From Salibacterium qingdaonense (GTDB lineage: Bacteria; Bacillota; Bacilli; Bacillales; Marinococcaceae): 64,000 nt of DNA. The notes below the pieces were generated by a model. It saw only the letters and a list, made by a program, of their open reading frames with translations. It made no database searches and was not told the origin of the DNA. The translations under genes were made by a program, and so were the position numbers. The DNA lies in contig NZ_FOTY01000016.1 of NCBI RefSeq assembly GCF_900114715.1, forward strand, positions 1 to 64,000, written 5' to 3'. Shown one piece after another: positions 7,914 through 16,716 of this stretch. The first letter of the stretch is position 1; each line of letters begins with the position of its first letter.

Positions 7914-9326
7914 TTATTCTGTCTCCAGATTCTCGTTTTTCCACCTCATCATGCCGCCCAGCATATTCTTCACATCGTACCCTTTATTCAGAAGAATGCT
8001 GGCGGCTATGGCGGAGCGTTTGCCGGAACCGCAGTGCACGGCTACCGGTTTATCTTTCGGCGGGAGATCCACATCGGTTCCGGCTGGCAGATGGCCGAGC
8101 ATGATGTGCTCCGCTCCCGGAATACGCTCCCGCTCCCGTTCATCCTGAAACCGTACGTCCAGCACCCGTATATTTCCCTTTTCTTTTTCCTCTTTCATTT
8201 CCGTCGGCGTGATGTTTTCATACGTGCGTAGACGGCCGGCACGTTCTACAACGCCCGCCGGTATGAAGCCTGCGATACGATCCATTCCGATACCGTACAG
8301 GGCATCCCGCATCGCTTCGTGATCGGCTTCGGCGCCGATCAGGTAAATATCCGATTCATAATCCGTCAGCCACCCCATCCATTCGGTAAACGCTTCCGGA
8401 TAAGAAATATTGATCGTGCCGGATATATGACCGCGGGCATAGGCAGCCGGATTTCTCGTATCAACAACCATGTTATTTTCCTTCTCAGCCAGCTTCTCCA
8501 CTTCATCAGCATCGATGGACAATAACACCGGGGAATGAACATCGGATAAATACGGTGCCCCGTACTTATTGATTTCTTTCATGTTGGCAAAGTAAGTCGG
8601 CGGTTCCGGCTGGCCATCCAGCAGAAAGTCGACAAATTCCTGCTCCTGCTCCGGCTGGAATGCCGGATTAAACATCTTTTCATAGCCAACTGTCGAGGTC
8701 GGCACGGCGCCAAGCGCTTTACCGCACGAGCTTCCCGCGCCGTGCCCGGGCCAGATCTGCAGGTAGTCTTCAAACTGTTTGAACAACTGAATAGAGGTAA
8801 ACATCTGTCTTGCGCCGGCGTCTGCGGAATCTTTTACTCCAACGGATTTTTCCAGAAGATCCGGACGCCCGACGTCTCCAACAAAGACAAAGTCACCGGT
8901 GAATACCCCCATCGGTTTTTCCGGATGGGCGCCGTCTGTGAGCAGATAAGAAACATGTTCCGGTGTATGCCCCGGGGTGTGCAGCACATCCATCCACACA
9001 TTGCCGACGTGAATTCTGTCTTTGTCGCGCACTGCTTTTGTATTCAGACTGGAGGCAAAGGCATAACCGCCGTTTTCCTCCCCTTCTGCGGAGTGATAGA
9101 TCACTGCACCTGTCCGGCCGGAAAGTTCCACCGCCCCGGATACAAAATCCGCATGGATGTGTGTTTCCAACGCGCCGGTAATGGTGAATCCCTGTTCTTC
9201 TGCAATCTGAAGATATGGATTAACATGCCGGGACGGATCGATCACCACCGCTTCCCCGGTCTTCTGACAGCCGACCATGTAGGACGCCTGTGCCAGTTCA
9301 TTGTCATAAAAATATTTCAGGTACAT
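7914..9326 (-). CDS. cstB: MBL - pseudo-rhodanese - rhodanese fusion, CstB-like persulfide dioxygenase
   Basis: A 470-residue three-domain protein. The MBL/ETHE1-like domain (1-245) has His56, His58 and Asp60 in THIHADF, His120 in HTPGH and Asp145 in TGDFVFVGDVGRPDLL. A first rhodanese-like domain (about 265-365) has no cysteine where the active loop should be (YLIGAEADHE). The second (about 375-470) has the active Cys432 in AVHCGSGKRS. This order matches staphylococcal CstB, a non-haem iron persulfide dioxygenase/sulfurtransferase that makes thiosulfate. Cys201 after the MBL core may also take part. The usual DH of HxHxDH reads DF here; the three iron ligands are still present. An operator lies 37 bases upstream, and the gene stands alone as a unit. 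Confidence 0.9.
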   Translation of the reverse strand: MYLKYFYDNELAQASYMVGCQKTGEAVVIDPSRHVNPYLQIAEEQGFTITGALETHIHADFVSGAVELSGRTGAVIYHSAEGEENGGYAFASSLNTKAVRDKDRIHVGNVWMDVLHTPGHTPEHVSYLLTDGAHPEKPMGVFTGDFVFVGDVGRPDLLEKSVGVKDSADAGARQMFTSIQLFKQFEDYLQIWPGHGAGSSCGKALGAVPTSTVGYEKMFNPAFQPEQEQEFVDFLLDGQPEPPTYFANMKEINKYGAPYLSDVHSPVLLSIDADEVEKLAEKENNMVVDTRNPAAYARGHISGTINISYPEAFTEWMGWLTDYESDIYLIGAEADHEAMRDALYGIGMDRIAGFIPAGVVERAGRLRTYENITPTEMKEEKEKGNIRVLDVRFQDERERERIPGAEHIMLGHLPAGTDVDLPPKDKPVAVHCGSGKRSAIAASILLNKGYDVKNMLGGMMRWKNENLETE

Positions 9327-9362
9327 GGGTTCCGCCTCCTTTATATTATTCCCGTTTACACT

Positions 9363-9378
9363 ATACCCCGTACCGTAT
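9363..9378. promoter_or_regulatory. CstR-like operator upstream of cstB
   Basis: ATACCCCGTACCGTAT, the exact reverse complement of the site at 6259-6274. Confidence 0.72.
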
Positions 9379-9438
9379 TTTTTGTAAACATCCTTATATT
9401 ATTTCTTTCAAGAAACGAAAGAAATATACAAGGTTTAT

Positions 9439-9873
9439 TTATTGAAACCAGTCGAGTCCGGCCTGCACGGAATACGCTGTTAATACCCCGTACAGACAAA
9501 TACTGATGCCGGAGGTAAGCATCAGCTTTTTTCGGCTCATTCCAAGAGAGCGGCAAACGGCTGCTACAGCCCAGACTCCAACAATCACCGTAGTTAACAG
9601 TACCACCAGACCGCCGTACCGCTCGATCTTTCCCCGGAACCGGTTATGCTCCAATCGGTTCATCCAGCGCTCCAGGCGTGGGATTTTGCATAACTGTTCA
9701 TAAAAAAAGAGAATGGTCGGCACCGCTGCAAAATTTCCAATACCCGCCCATAGGACTGCAGATGCCGGACTCATTCCCGCTACCATGACAGCCGGAATCG
9801 CAAGATAAATTTCAAAAAAAGGAAAATACCCCATACCAACAGCGGACACCGCAAGCAGAATATATTCCATCAT
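9439..9873 (-). CDS. Small multidrug export family membrane protein (COG2426-like)
   Basis: A 144-residue membrane protein with three to four hydrophobic segments. The motif EIYLAIPAVMVAGM, followed by a GIGNFAAVPT segment and a C-terminal hydrophobic pair, matches the small multi-drug export (PF06695/COG2426) family as I know it. The substrate is unknown. It lies 14 bases downstream of the TetR gene and is probably co-transcribed with it, which fits a drug- or stress-responsive exporter. The start is the first of two adjacent ATG codons. Confidence 0.7.
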   Translation of the reverse strand: MMEYILLAVSAVGMGYFPFFEIYLAIPAVMVAGMSPASAVLWAGIGNFAAVPTILFFYEQLCKIPRLERWMNRLEHNRFRGKIERYGGLVVLLTTVIVGVWAVAAVCRSLGMSRKKLMLTSGISICLYGVLTAYSVQAGLDWFQ

Positions 9874-9887
9874 TCAACCACTCCCCT

Positions 9888-10421
9888 TCACCTGTCCTTT
9901 TCCTTCTCGATCAACGTAAAAAGATAATGTTTTATATGATCCTGTTCCTGTTCGGACAACGGCTGCAGGTCGAACATATTCGCAAACCACAACCCGTCAC
10001 TGACAAGCCGCACAACTGACGCCAATTCATCGGAAACGCCGTCCTGTTTCATTTTTTCATCCATTTCTTTATATGCCTCATTCCAGGGCTGGATTAATTC
10101 CGGGTTGGTCGCGATGGCAGCGAGAAGACTGTTGCTGACATTCAACAGATCCGAGCTGTTGAGTTCCTTCATGGAACCCTTCAGATATGCTTTGTTATAG
10201 GAAGGTTCCTGTTCATAGGCGTTTTCAATGCTTCCGGCGAAACGGGCGGCGACCTGATCATTCATCGCCGTGATTAACGCTTCTTTGTTTGGAAAATGAT
10301 GAATCAGTCCGGCTTTGCTCATTCCGCATTCCTTCGCCACGGCATCGAGCGTCAGACGATGCAGCCCCCGCTCCGAAACCACCTTGGAAGCACCTTCAAG
10401 AATCTGTTGTCGTTTCTCCAT
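9888..10421 (-). CDS. TetR/AcrR-family transcriptional regulator
   Basis: A 177-residue TetR-family repressor. The N-terminal helix-turn-helix spans residues 1-50 (ILEGASKVVSERG, TLDAVAKECGMSKAGLIHHFPNKEALI). The C-terminal ligand domain (60-177) is all-helical and resembles the TetR_C_37/YxbF-like group. It precedes the small exporter gene, and a clear palindrome lies 25 bases upstream of its start, so self-repression is likely. Effector unknown. Confidence 0.9.
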   Translation of the reverse strand: MEKRQQILEGASKVVSERGLHRLTLDAVAKECGMSKAGLIHHFPNKEALITAMNDQVAARFAGSIENAYEQEPSYNKAYLKGSMKELNSSDLLNVSNSLLAAIATNPELIQPWNEAYKEMDEKMKQDGVSDELASVVRLVSDGLWFANMFDLQPLSEQEQDHIKHYLFTLIEKEKDR

Positions 10422-10445
10422 CGTTTCACCTTCTTTTTTTACATT

Positions 10446-10467
10446 ACCTACCGACCATTTGGTAGGT
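10446..10467. promoter_or_regulatory. TetR-type operator
   Basis: ACCTACC (10446-10452) and GGTAGGT (10461-10467) are perfect inverted arms around GACCATTT, 25 bases upstream of the TetR start. Confidence 0.75.
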
Positions 10468-10513
10468 TATATTCTACAGATTTCACGGAAAAAATTCAAG
10501 CCGGAATAAAGGA

Positions 10514-10547
10514 AAAAGTCTGCAGCTGATGACAGCCACAGACTTTT
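10514..10547 (-). terminator. Intrinsic terminator of the TTT operon
   Basis: AAAAGTCTG (10514-10522) pairs with CAGACTTTT (10538-10546). On the minus strand the stem is followed by TTTTTCCTTTATT. It lies directly after the stop of the phosphatase-superfamily gene. Confidence 0.8.
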
Positions 10548-10553
10548 CTGCAC

Positions 10554-12335
10554 TTAAAATATGGGGTGTTTCAACACTTTGGTGTCAAGGGTGTCTCTTT
10601 TATCGACTTTTAACAGTTTAGCAATAGTTTGTCCGGCCTGCGCCATGGAAAACGGGGCATCATTGTGCGCGGATGGAAAACTGCTGTTTACAGAGGTCCC
10701 ATAAAACATCGCTATGCCTAAATTGGAAGAATGATTTGTCGAAGCTGTTGGAATCTGGGGACCGTGGTTCGCTCCCGGGCCGGAGACCGGTGCGGTCACG
10801 TCTTTATTATTTTTGCCCCAGACAAATCCTTTATTATACGCAAATATAACGTCTCCCACATCCGCACCCCAGTAGCCGATGATAGCAGCATCCTGTTTCT
10901 TTATCGTCAGAGCGGTCACCGGGAGTGTTTTTTTACCGGTGGAATGGCACCAGGCGGCCAGTGTACGAAAGATAGCGTTCTGTACTTCTTCGTATTCTTC
11001 CGGCGGCACGATTCCGTTTTGCTCTCTGCCCTGCAGGTTCACAAATACTTCCATGCCTCCCCTTTCATCCTTTAGATAAGCTTTGGATTCGCTCTGAACC
11101 TGCTTTCCTTCTTCATCCAGTACACAGAGACCGCATTCTTCGAGCCGTTTGTGTACATCACAGAAGTAATGATTCGGCACATCACCGTGATCTGAAGCAA
11201 CGATTAACGTCGTGTCTTCCTGCTTATCTTTTAGGATTTTTCCGACCGCCTGATCGAGTACTTCGTAGCTTTTCCTCATATTCTCTTCATACAGCGGAGC
11301 TTCTTCCGGCGTATAAAATGGAGAAGCAGGGTCGTATTTTCCGAGACTTGTATGATGGGTTTCATCATTTAACCGAAATACGGTGGCAAATAAATGATAG
11401 TCTTTTTCCTCCAGCAGTCCAAGAGCCGCTTCCGCCAACCACATGGCCTGATACTTTCCTTCTTCAAAGCTTGTTTCGTGATACTTTTCTTCCGGAGACG
11501 CCGTGACTGTCCAGTTAGAAATAAAAGGGCCGCACCGGTTCAAAAGATATCCTTCGAGTTCCGCATCGTTGGACAGTCCGCCTTCTATTGTTATCTGCGA
11601 CTGGAGCAGATCCATCTCCTGATTCTCCCGGTCATAATGAACAAGCTTGAATCGTGTCATCCCGTTTGTACCATCTTCAAGCGGCAGTGTTACCCACTCA
11701 CTCCATTCATTGAAGTTGATTTCCACAGACCGGCTTCCCGGCAGCATCATAATTACCTTATCCTGAGTGAACGGCTTTACAGTGATCACTGCTTGACCGC
11801 CGCTGCGAAGAGAGATGGAAAATACCCAGCCTTCGTCCGTTTTTTCAACAGGGAACCGATTGCTTTTGATGTGATGAGCAAGCGTCCCGACCGGGGGCCA
11901 TCCCAGAAACTCGTTCACTCTTTTTTCCGGCCATTTACCTGGATTTGTAGTGTACACAGCTGACGGTGCCGCTTCAAAAGAAGGATTTGCGTAATAAGGC
12001 GCAAAACAGAAATGACTCGTTCCTTCCGTGGACAGCGTCTGAGGAAAGTGGACCAAAGCCGCTTGTTTGTTCTCTTCCTCCATTCTGCCAAGAAGGTTCT
12101 TTTCATTCTCTTTTGATACATTCTGTCCTTTCCAGCTGTCTCCGGGAGGCTGACCCGCCAGAAATGATACCCAGTTTACATCCCCCCATGTTGAAATATA
12201 GGGGAGTAATGCAGCGTCTACTCCCTCTTTTAACATTTTATTCATGTTAGGCAGATGTCCTTCTTCCGCGAATTTGTAAACCAATTCCGGAATTAAACCA
12301 TCCACACCGAATACGATGACCTTTTGTTCTTTCAT
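10554..12335 (-). CDS. Alkaline-phosphatase-superfamily phosphodiesterase/hydrolase
   Basis: A 593-residue predicted cytoplasmic hydrolase of the type I phosphodiesterase/nucleotide pyrophosphatase group; no signal peptide is seen. Metal- and catalytic-site motifs of the superfamily are present: VFGVDGL near the N-terminus, STWGDVNW (the probable nucleophile Thr), NDETHH, VASDHGD and GANHGP near the C-terminus. The natural substrate is unknown. It is the last gene of a minus-strand operon with an enolase-superfamily enzyme and a tripartite tricarboxylate transporter (26 bases from the enolase gene), so it may split a phospho- or sulfo-ester or other derivative of the imported acid (inference). 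Strong ribosome-binding site GGAGGTGAGG. Confidence 0.82.
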   Translation of the reverse strand: MKEQKVIVFGVDGLIPELVYKFAEEGHLPNMNKMLKEGVDAALLPYISTWGDVNWVSFLAGQPPGDSWKGQNVSKENEKNLLGRMEEENKQAALVHFPQTLSTEGTSHFCFAPYYANPSFEAAPSAVYTTNPGKWPEKRVNEFLGWPPVGTLAHHIKSNRFPVEKTDEGWVFSISLRSGGQAVITVKPFTQDKVIMMLPGSRSVEINFNEWSEWVTLPLEDGTNGMTRFKLVHYDRENQEMDLLQSQITIEGGLSNDAELEGYLLNRCGPFISNWTVTASPEEKYHETSFEEGKYQAMWLAEAALGLLEEKDYHLFATVFRLNDETHHTSLGKYDPASPFYTPEEAPLYEENMRKSYEVLDQAVGKILKDKQEDTTLIVASDHGDVPNHYFCDVHKRLEECGLCVLDEEGKQVQSESKAYLKDERGGMEVFVNLQGREQNGIVPPEEYEEVQNAIFRTLAAWCHSTGKKTLPVTALTIKKQDAAIIGYWGADVGDVIFAYNKGFVWGKNNKDVTAPVSGPGANHGPQIPTASTNHSSNLGIAMFYGTSVNSSFPSAHNDAPFSMAQAGQTIAKLLKVDKRDTLDTKVLKHPIF

Positions 12336-12361
12336 TCCGCCTCACCTCCATTTCATCAAAG

Positions 12362-13516
12362 CTACTGAAACACCTGAACACTGTACTCATTGATAACATC
12401 CCGATTGACCTCCACCCCTATGCCGGGTTTTTCAGGGATCTTGACTTTTCCGTTTTCCATCCGGACCGCATCATATATCAGATCTTCGCGGAACGGATGA
12501 GAAGATTGATCATATTCAAGATACGGCTCCATCGGGTTCAGTGATAAAGGAACAGGCGGCAGCGAGGCTATATACTGCATCGATGCCGCAAGGCCAATAC
12601 CCGATCCCCACACATGAGGAATGAGCATTGTATTATAGGCCTGTGCCATAGCTGCAATTTTCTTCCCTTCCGTAAAACCTCCGGAAGAACATAGATCAGG
12701 CTGTAGAATGTCCAATGCACCACCTGAAATCCAGTGCCGGTATCCTATTTTACCGAAAATATTTTCTCCGGCAGCGACATAGGTTCTTGTTAGATTTTTA
12801 AGCTGTTTATATCCTTCTAAATCTTCCGGCGGCAGTGGTTCTTCAAAAAAGTGAATGTTATCAGATTCGCTTTCCAGTAAAATTCTCCGCGCAAGCGTTG
12901 CGTTATATGCGCCATTAGCATCCAGCATAATCTTTGGCTCATTGCCGACAGCTTTCCGGATTTCATGAATATATTCAAGATCTGCTTCCACGCCGAATCC
13001 GGTTTTCAGCTTAAAAGCGTTGAAACCTTTTGCTAAATGACTCTTGGCTTCTTCTATCCCCGCTTCTATATCATCCCGGTCCTTTTTCCGGTAAAAACCT
13101 GTAGCGTAAGGAACGATTTCGTTTCGAAATCTACCGCCAATCAATTTGCTTACCGGTTTCTCCAGACTTTTTCCTATAACATCCCAAACCGCTATATCGA
13201 CACCGCTTATCGCATTCACCGCGGCTCCGGCCTGTCCATAAGGCCGCGAGATATTATACATTTCCTCCCACAAGACTTCTGCATCAAAGGGGTCTCGTCC
13301 AATAAGGAGAGGTTTAAAGCAGTATTTTATAAAGGAAGCTGCAATCTCAGGAGGCTGGAGACCGTGACAGAGGGATTCACCCCAGCCGGTTATTCCTTCA
13401 TCTGTAACGATTTCTGTAATAACCGTGCTGCGCTTTTCTACCCACCCCTGAGAAAAAGAAAAAGGTTCCTCCAGCGGCGTTGTTAGTACATGAGGTATGA
13501 CATCAATAATTTTCAT
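12362..13516 (-). CDS. Mandelate racemase/muconate-lactonizing (enolase superfamily) enzyme
   Basis: A 384-residue enolase-superfamily enzyme. The N-terminal capping domain (1-130) is followed by the barrel with catalytic FKLKTG (KxK motif) near residue 170, metal ligands in DANGAYN, FEEPLPPED and AAGEN, and a C-terminal ILQPDLCSSGG ... PHVWGSG. The Lys-x-Lys plus Asp/His dyad marks the mandelate racemase subgroup. These enzymes dehydrate or racemise alpha-hydroxy acids such as sugar acids, but the specificity cannot be read from sequence alone. It lies between the transporter genes and the phosphatase-superfamily gene, so the substrate is probably the imported carboxylate. AAAAGGAG precedes the ATG. 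Confidence 0.88.
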   Translation of the reverse strand: MKIIDVIPHVLTTPLEEPFSFSQGWVEKRSTVITEIVTDEGITGWGESLCHGLQPPEIAASFIKYCFKPLLIGRDPFDAEVLWEEMYNISRPYGQAGAAVNAISGVDIAVWDVIGKSLEKPVSKLIGGRFRNEIVPYATGFYRKKDRDDIEAGIEEAKSHLAKGFNAFKLKTGFGVEADLEYIHEIRKAVGNEPKIMLDANGAYNATLARRILLESESDNIHFFEEPLPPEDLEGYKQLKNLTRTYVAAGENIFGKIGYRHWISGGALDILQPDLCSSGGFTEGKKIAAMAQAYNTMLIPHVWGSGIGLAASMQYIASLPPVPLSLNPMEPYLEYDQSSHPFREDLIYDAVRMENGKVKIPEKPGIGVEVNRDVINEYSVQVFQ

Positions 13517-13534
13517 TTCTTAGACTCCTTTTGA

Positions 13535-15025
13535 TTAAGCTTTCTCGTTTGTTTTTTTACTGATTAATGATCGAATGACCGGCAGCAGAATGGATAATAA
13601 GGATAATAAAAGAAACACAAGCGAAATAGGTTCGGTAACAAAAATCATCCAGTCTCCTCTGGATACTGATAAAGCTTGTCTGAAAGAGGTTTCTGCTATC
13701 GGTCCCAGTACAATGCCGAGCAGCATCGGTGTAACAGGGAAACCGAATTTTGGAGCTATAAATCCGATTAATCCAAAAACAAGCATGACTTTCGCGTCAA
13801 AAACAGTATTATTTACTGCAAATGAACCTATGAAACAAAGAATCAACAAACTGGGAAGCAGCATATTAACGGGGATATTTTTTATCTTCGCAAAGAATTT
13901 CACAGCAAAATATCCTTGGAACAGCATCATGATATTTACCAGAATCAACCCAAACATAATAGTGTACATCATGTCCGCCGAAGTCTGGAATAACTGCGGG
14001 CCGGGGGCAAGTCCCTGCATCATCAGAGCTCCAAGCATCACCGCCGTCACGGTATCCCCCGGAATGCCCAATGTCAAAAGAGGAATCAGCGTTGCTCCGG
14101 TTACCCCGTTATTACCTGCTTCAGCCGCTGCGATACCGTCCATGGACCCTTTTCCGAATTCTTCCTTGTTTTTCGAAGATCTTTTAGCTTCGTTATAACT
14201 GAGAAAGGAGGCAATAGCCGGTCCAGTCCCTGGAATCGAACCGATAAACGTTCCTATGGCACTTGATTTAACAATCGTCTTGAAATGTTTAAAAAACGTT
14301 CTTATCGATGAGGCTGCTTTCTTTACATTACTGACTTCCTCATTTGATTTGATATGCGCTGTCTGCGATTTATTTATGATTTCAGATATCGCAAACAATC
14401 CTATGAGAGCCGGGATAAGATTGATACCACCGATCAGTTCATCATTGCCAAAGGAAAAGCGGGACAAGCCGCCGATCGGATCAATACCAATCGTGGATAC
14501 AAACATCCCGAATATTCCCATGATGACCCCTTTTCTCAGATTGTCACTACTGATACTTGCGATCATCGTCAAACCAAATACCGCTAACGCAAAAAACTCT
14601 GCCGGGCCGAATTCCAGTGCGAATTTTGACAGCTGAGGAGCTATCAACAGCAGTGCCAGGCCACTGAATACACCTGCAAAGACTGATGCAAACAAGGAGA
14701 TACGGAGGGCTTCAGCAGCTTTACCTTTTTCAGCGAGTGCATAACCGTCCATTACCGTGGCTGCAGACGCCGGTGTTCCAGGTGTACGAATTAAGATAGC
14801 TGAGATAGAGCCTCCATATGTTCCTCCACAGTACATGCCAAGCAGCGCCATCATCGCCAGAGTCGGTGACATGCCATAAGTAATCGGAAGCATTAATGCC
14901 ACACCCATTGTGGCGGTTAATCCTGGCAAGGCACCAAATATGAAACCGGCGAATACTCCAAGGAAAATGACTAGAATATTATTAAAGGTGAAAACATCGA
15001 TTAAACTGTTTACTATTACTTCCAC
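13535..15025 (-). CDS. tctA: Tripartite tricarboxylate transporter large membrane subunit (TctA family)
   Basis: About 496 residues, with around 11-12 hydrophobic segments. TctA signatures are seen: GALPGLTATMGVALMLPITYG near the N-terminus, GGSISAILIRTPGTPASAAT, GSIPGTGPAIASFLSYNEAKR in the middle, and GIPGDTVTAVMLGAL. It forms the transport channel with the TctB-type subunit at 15051-15503 and works with the TctC-type binding lipoprotein. The start is a GTG, 15025 by spacing to AAAGGGTGG, or 15034. The ligand, probably a di- or tricarboxylate or a sugar acid, is unknown. Confidence 0.93.
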   Translation of the reverse strand: MEVIVNSLIDVFTFNNILVIFLGVFAGFIFGALPGLTATMGVALMLPITYGMSPTLAMMALLGMYCGGTYGGSISAILIRTPGTPASAATVMDGYALAEKGKAAEALRISLFASVFAGVFSGLALLLIAPQLSKFALEFGPAEFFALAVFGLTMIASISSDNLRKGVIMGIFGMFVSTIGIDPIGGLSRFSFGNDELIGGINLIPALIGLFAISEIINKSQTAHIKSNEEVSNVKKAASSIRTFFKHFKTIVKSSAIGTFIGSIPGTGPAIASFLSYNEAKRSSKNKEEFGKGSMDGIAAAEAGNNGVTGATLIPLLTLGIPGDTVTAVMLGALMMQGLAPGPQLFQTSADMMYTIMFGLILVNIMMLFQGYFAVKFFAKIKNIPVNMLLPSLLILCFIGSFAVNNTVFDAKVMLVFGLIGFIAPKFGFPVTPMLLGIVLGPIAETSFRQALSVSRGDWMIFVTEPISLVFLLLSLLSILLPVIRSLISKKTNEKA

Positions 15026-15050
15026 GGGACCCACCCTTTACATATTTATA

Positions 15051-15503
15051 CTAAGGAAGTTGAATGTACAAAAGTTTTTCGAAAATGTACTGAACCAGAA
15101 AAATAATTCCTACCATCAAGACATACAGATACCACTTTCTTACGGAAAGTACCCACATAATAAGCAGCATTGAAATAATGGTTGCAGGAATATAATGAAT
15201 GGTTTCAATGATGTAGACATAGGCCGCCATGATGATAAAAACGATAATACCAATCCATTTACTTCCCTTCTCTTCATCCTTTTCCTTTATCTCTTCTCTA
15301 TGCTCCGATTTTTTTGTGAACGTTCCTATAAATGACAAAGCGCTGATAATAATGACAGCTACAGCCAGAACATTGGGAAAAAACGCAGGTCCATACGTAG
15401 AAGAATTTTGATTCACTTGTACTTGAGTTGGAATAAGTACTTTCCAGGTCAATACTCCTATCATAAATAGAAAAAGCCAGATATAACGCTCTTTGGATGC
15501 CAC
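15051..15503 (-). CDS. tctB: Tripartite tricarboxylate transporter small membrane subunit (TctB family)
   Basis: A 150-residue membrane protein with four hydrophobic segments, including YIWLFLFMIGVLTW at the start, and an acidic/Lys-rich cytoplasmic loop (EHREEIKEKDEEKGSK) between the second and third, as usual for TctB/DUF1468 proteins. FGPAFFP-like motifs of the family appear here as YGPAFFPNVLA. The start is GTG behind AGGAGG. It lies between the binding protein and TctA genes, the standard order. Confidence 0.88.
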   Translation of the reverse strand: MASKERYIWLFLFMIGVLTWKVLIPTQVQVNQNSSTYGPAFFPNVLAVAVIIISALSFIGTFTKKSEHREEIKEKDEEKGSKWIGIIVFIIMAAYVYIIETIHYIPATIISMLLIMWVLSVRKWYLYVLMVGIIFLVQYIFEKLLYIQLP

Positions 15504-15522
15504 TTATAACTCCTCCTGGAAA

Positions 15523-15557
15523 ATAAGGATGAGGGTATGAACACCCTTCATCCTTTT
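15523..15557 (-). terminator. Hairpin between tctC and tctB, likely attenuator
   Basis: AAGGATGAGGGT pairs with ACACCCTTCATCCTT, and the minus-strand stem is followed by TTATTTTCC. It lies inside the operon after the binding-protein gene, so it may let that gene be made in excess over the membrane parts. Confidence 0.65.
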
Positions 15558-15570
15558 TGCAAATTTATAA

Positions 15571-16617
15571 TTATTCTGCGGAAAGACCCATGTTTTCAAT
15601 AATTTCACCGTGCTGTGTTTTATTGTCCTTTAATCTTTCTACAACTTCTTCCCCACTTAAATCCATCGGCGTGAGATTGGCATCTTCCAGAAATTGTTGA
15701 TAACTATCACTGGCCATAGCTTCCTCTACAATTTCTGTTAATTTATTTTTTACATCATCCGGTGTTTCCTCGGACACGAGCAGAAACTTCCAGACACTCA
15801 TATCAATCGAATATCCTTTTTCTTCAAATGTTGGAACATCCGGAAGTTCTTCGTAACGTTCCGGGGAAAAGACTCCAAGAATTTTGATGTCACCTGATTC
15901 TACATGCTGCATAATGCTTCCGGGATGAGCGGCAATGGTATCTACATGTCCTCCAAGCAAAGCGGAAACCGCCGGATTCTGTCCTTCGTAAGCAATACTT
16001 TCTGCCTCTATCCCGGCTTGATCAAAAAATCCTGCTTGGGCCAGATCCGGTAAGCCGCCGGCACCGGAATGTCCATATGAAATTTGTGTGCCTTCCTCTT
16101 TTGCGGCAGCAAGATCCTCGATTGAATCCCATGGGGAATCAGCGTTTACTGCTAATACAATCGGTTCATAGGTCAATCCCGTAATAGCTTTAAAATCATC
16201 AATTGAATATTGGACATTTTTTAAATGAGGCTGAGTGGTGAATACACCAACTGCATCCAGAAGGATCGTGTGGGCATCCGGCTGGCTTTGTGCAACTTCA
16301 GCTGTTGCGATCGTACCACCTGCCCCTTCCCGGTTTGTTACCGTTACATTCTGATCAATATTCGAACTCATAGCTTCAGCCAGGGCACGGGCCGTCTGAT
16401 CACTGCTTCCCCCTGCAGCCCATGGGACAACAATTTCAATCGGTTTGGTTGGATAATCTACTTCTGCTTCCTGCTCTGAACCTTCTTCACTATCGGATCC
16501 TGCGTTCCCGCTTTCATCTCCTCCTGACGCATTATCACTGCTACTTGAACCACATGCTGCTAAAAGGAACAGGAAAGACAGTACCGCCAATAAACCCAAT
16601 ACATTGCTTTTTCTCAT
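15571..16617 (-). CDS. tctC: Tripartite tricarboxylate transporter substrate-binding lipoprotein (TctC family)
   Basis: A 348-residue extracytoplasmic binding protein. A lipoprotein signal (FLFLLAACGSS, lipid-attached Cys22) is followed by a Ser/Gly/Glu-rich linker and a Bug/TctC domain starting at YPTKPIEIVVPWAAGGSSDQTAR. VTNREGAGG and SYGHSGAGG are typical ligand-loop motifs. First gene of the transporter operon, with GGAGGTAT before the ATG and a LacI-type palindrome 100 bases upstream. The ligand is presumably a carboxylate. Confidence 0.94.
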   Translation of the reverse strand: MRKSNVLGLLAVLSFLFLLAACGSSSSDNASGGDESGNAGSDSEEGSEQEAEVDYPTKPIEIVVPWAAGGSSDQTARALAEAMSSNIDQNVTVTNREGAGGTIATAEVAQSQPDAHTILLDAVGVFTTQPHLKNVQYSIDDFKAITGLTYEPIVLAVNADSPWDSIEDLAAAKEEGTQISYGHSGAGGLPDLAQAGFFDQAGIEAESIAYEGQNPAVSALLGGHVDTIAAHPGSIMQHVESGDIKILGVFSPERYEELPDVPTFEEKGYSIDMSVWKFLLVSEETPDDVKNKLTEIVEEAMASDSYQQFLEDANLTPMDLSGEEVVERLKDNKTQHGEIIENMGLSAE

Positions 16618-16716
16618 TTTTTATACCTCCATGTAATAGAATAAATAAAACATGTAAAAACCAGCTCAACCAATACTCATAACTTTTTGTATTCGTTTTC
16701 ATTTCAGAAATTTTAA

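Noticed and set aside
11394-11963. 189-codon plus-strand frame inside the phosphatase-superfamily gene
   Set aside because: It is antisense to a well-supported coding gene with clear motifs and has no ribosome-binding site.
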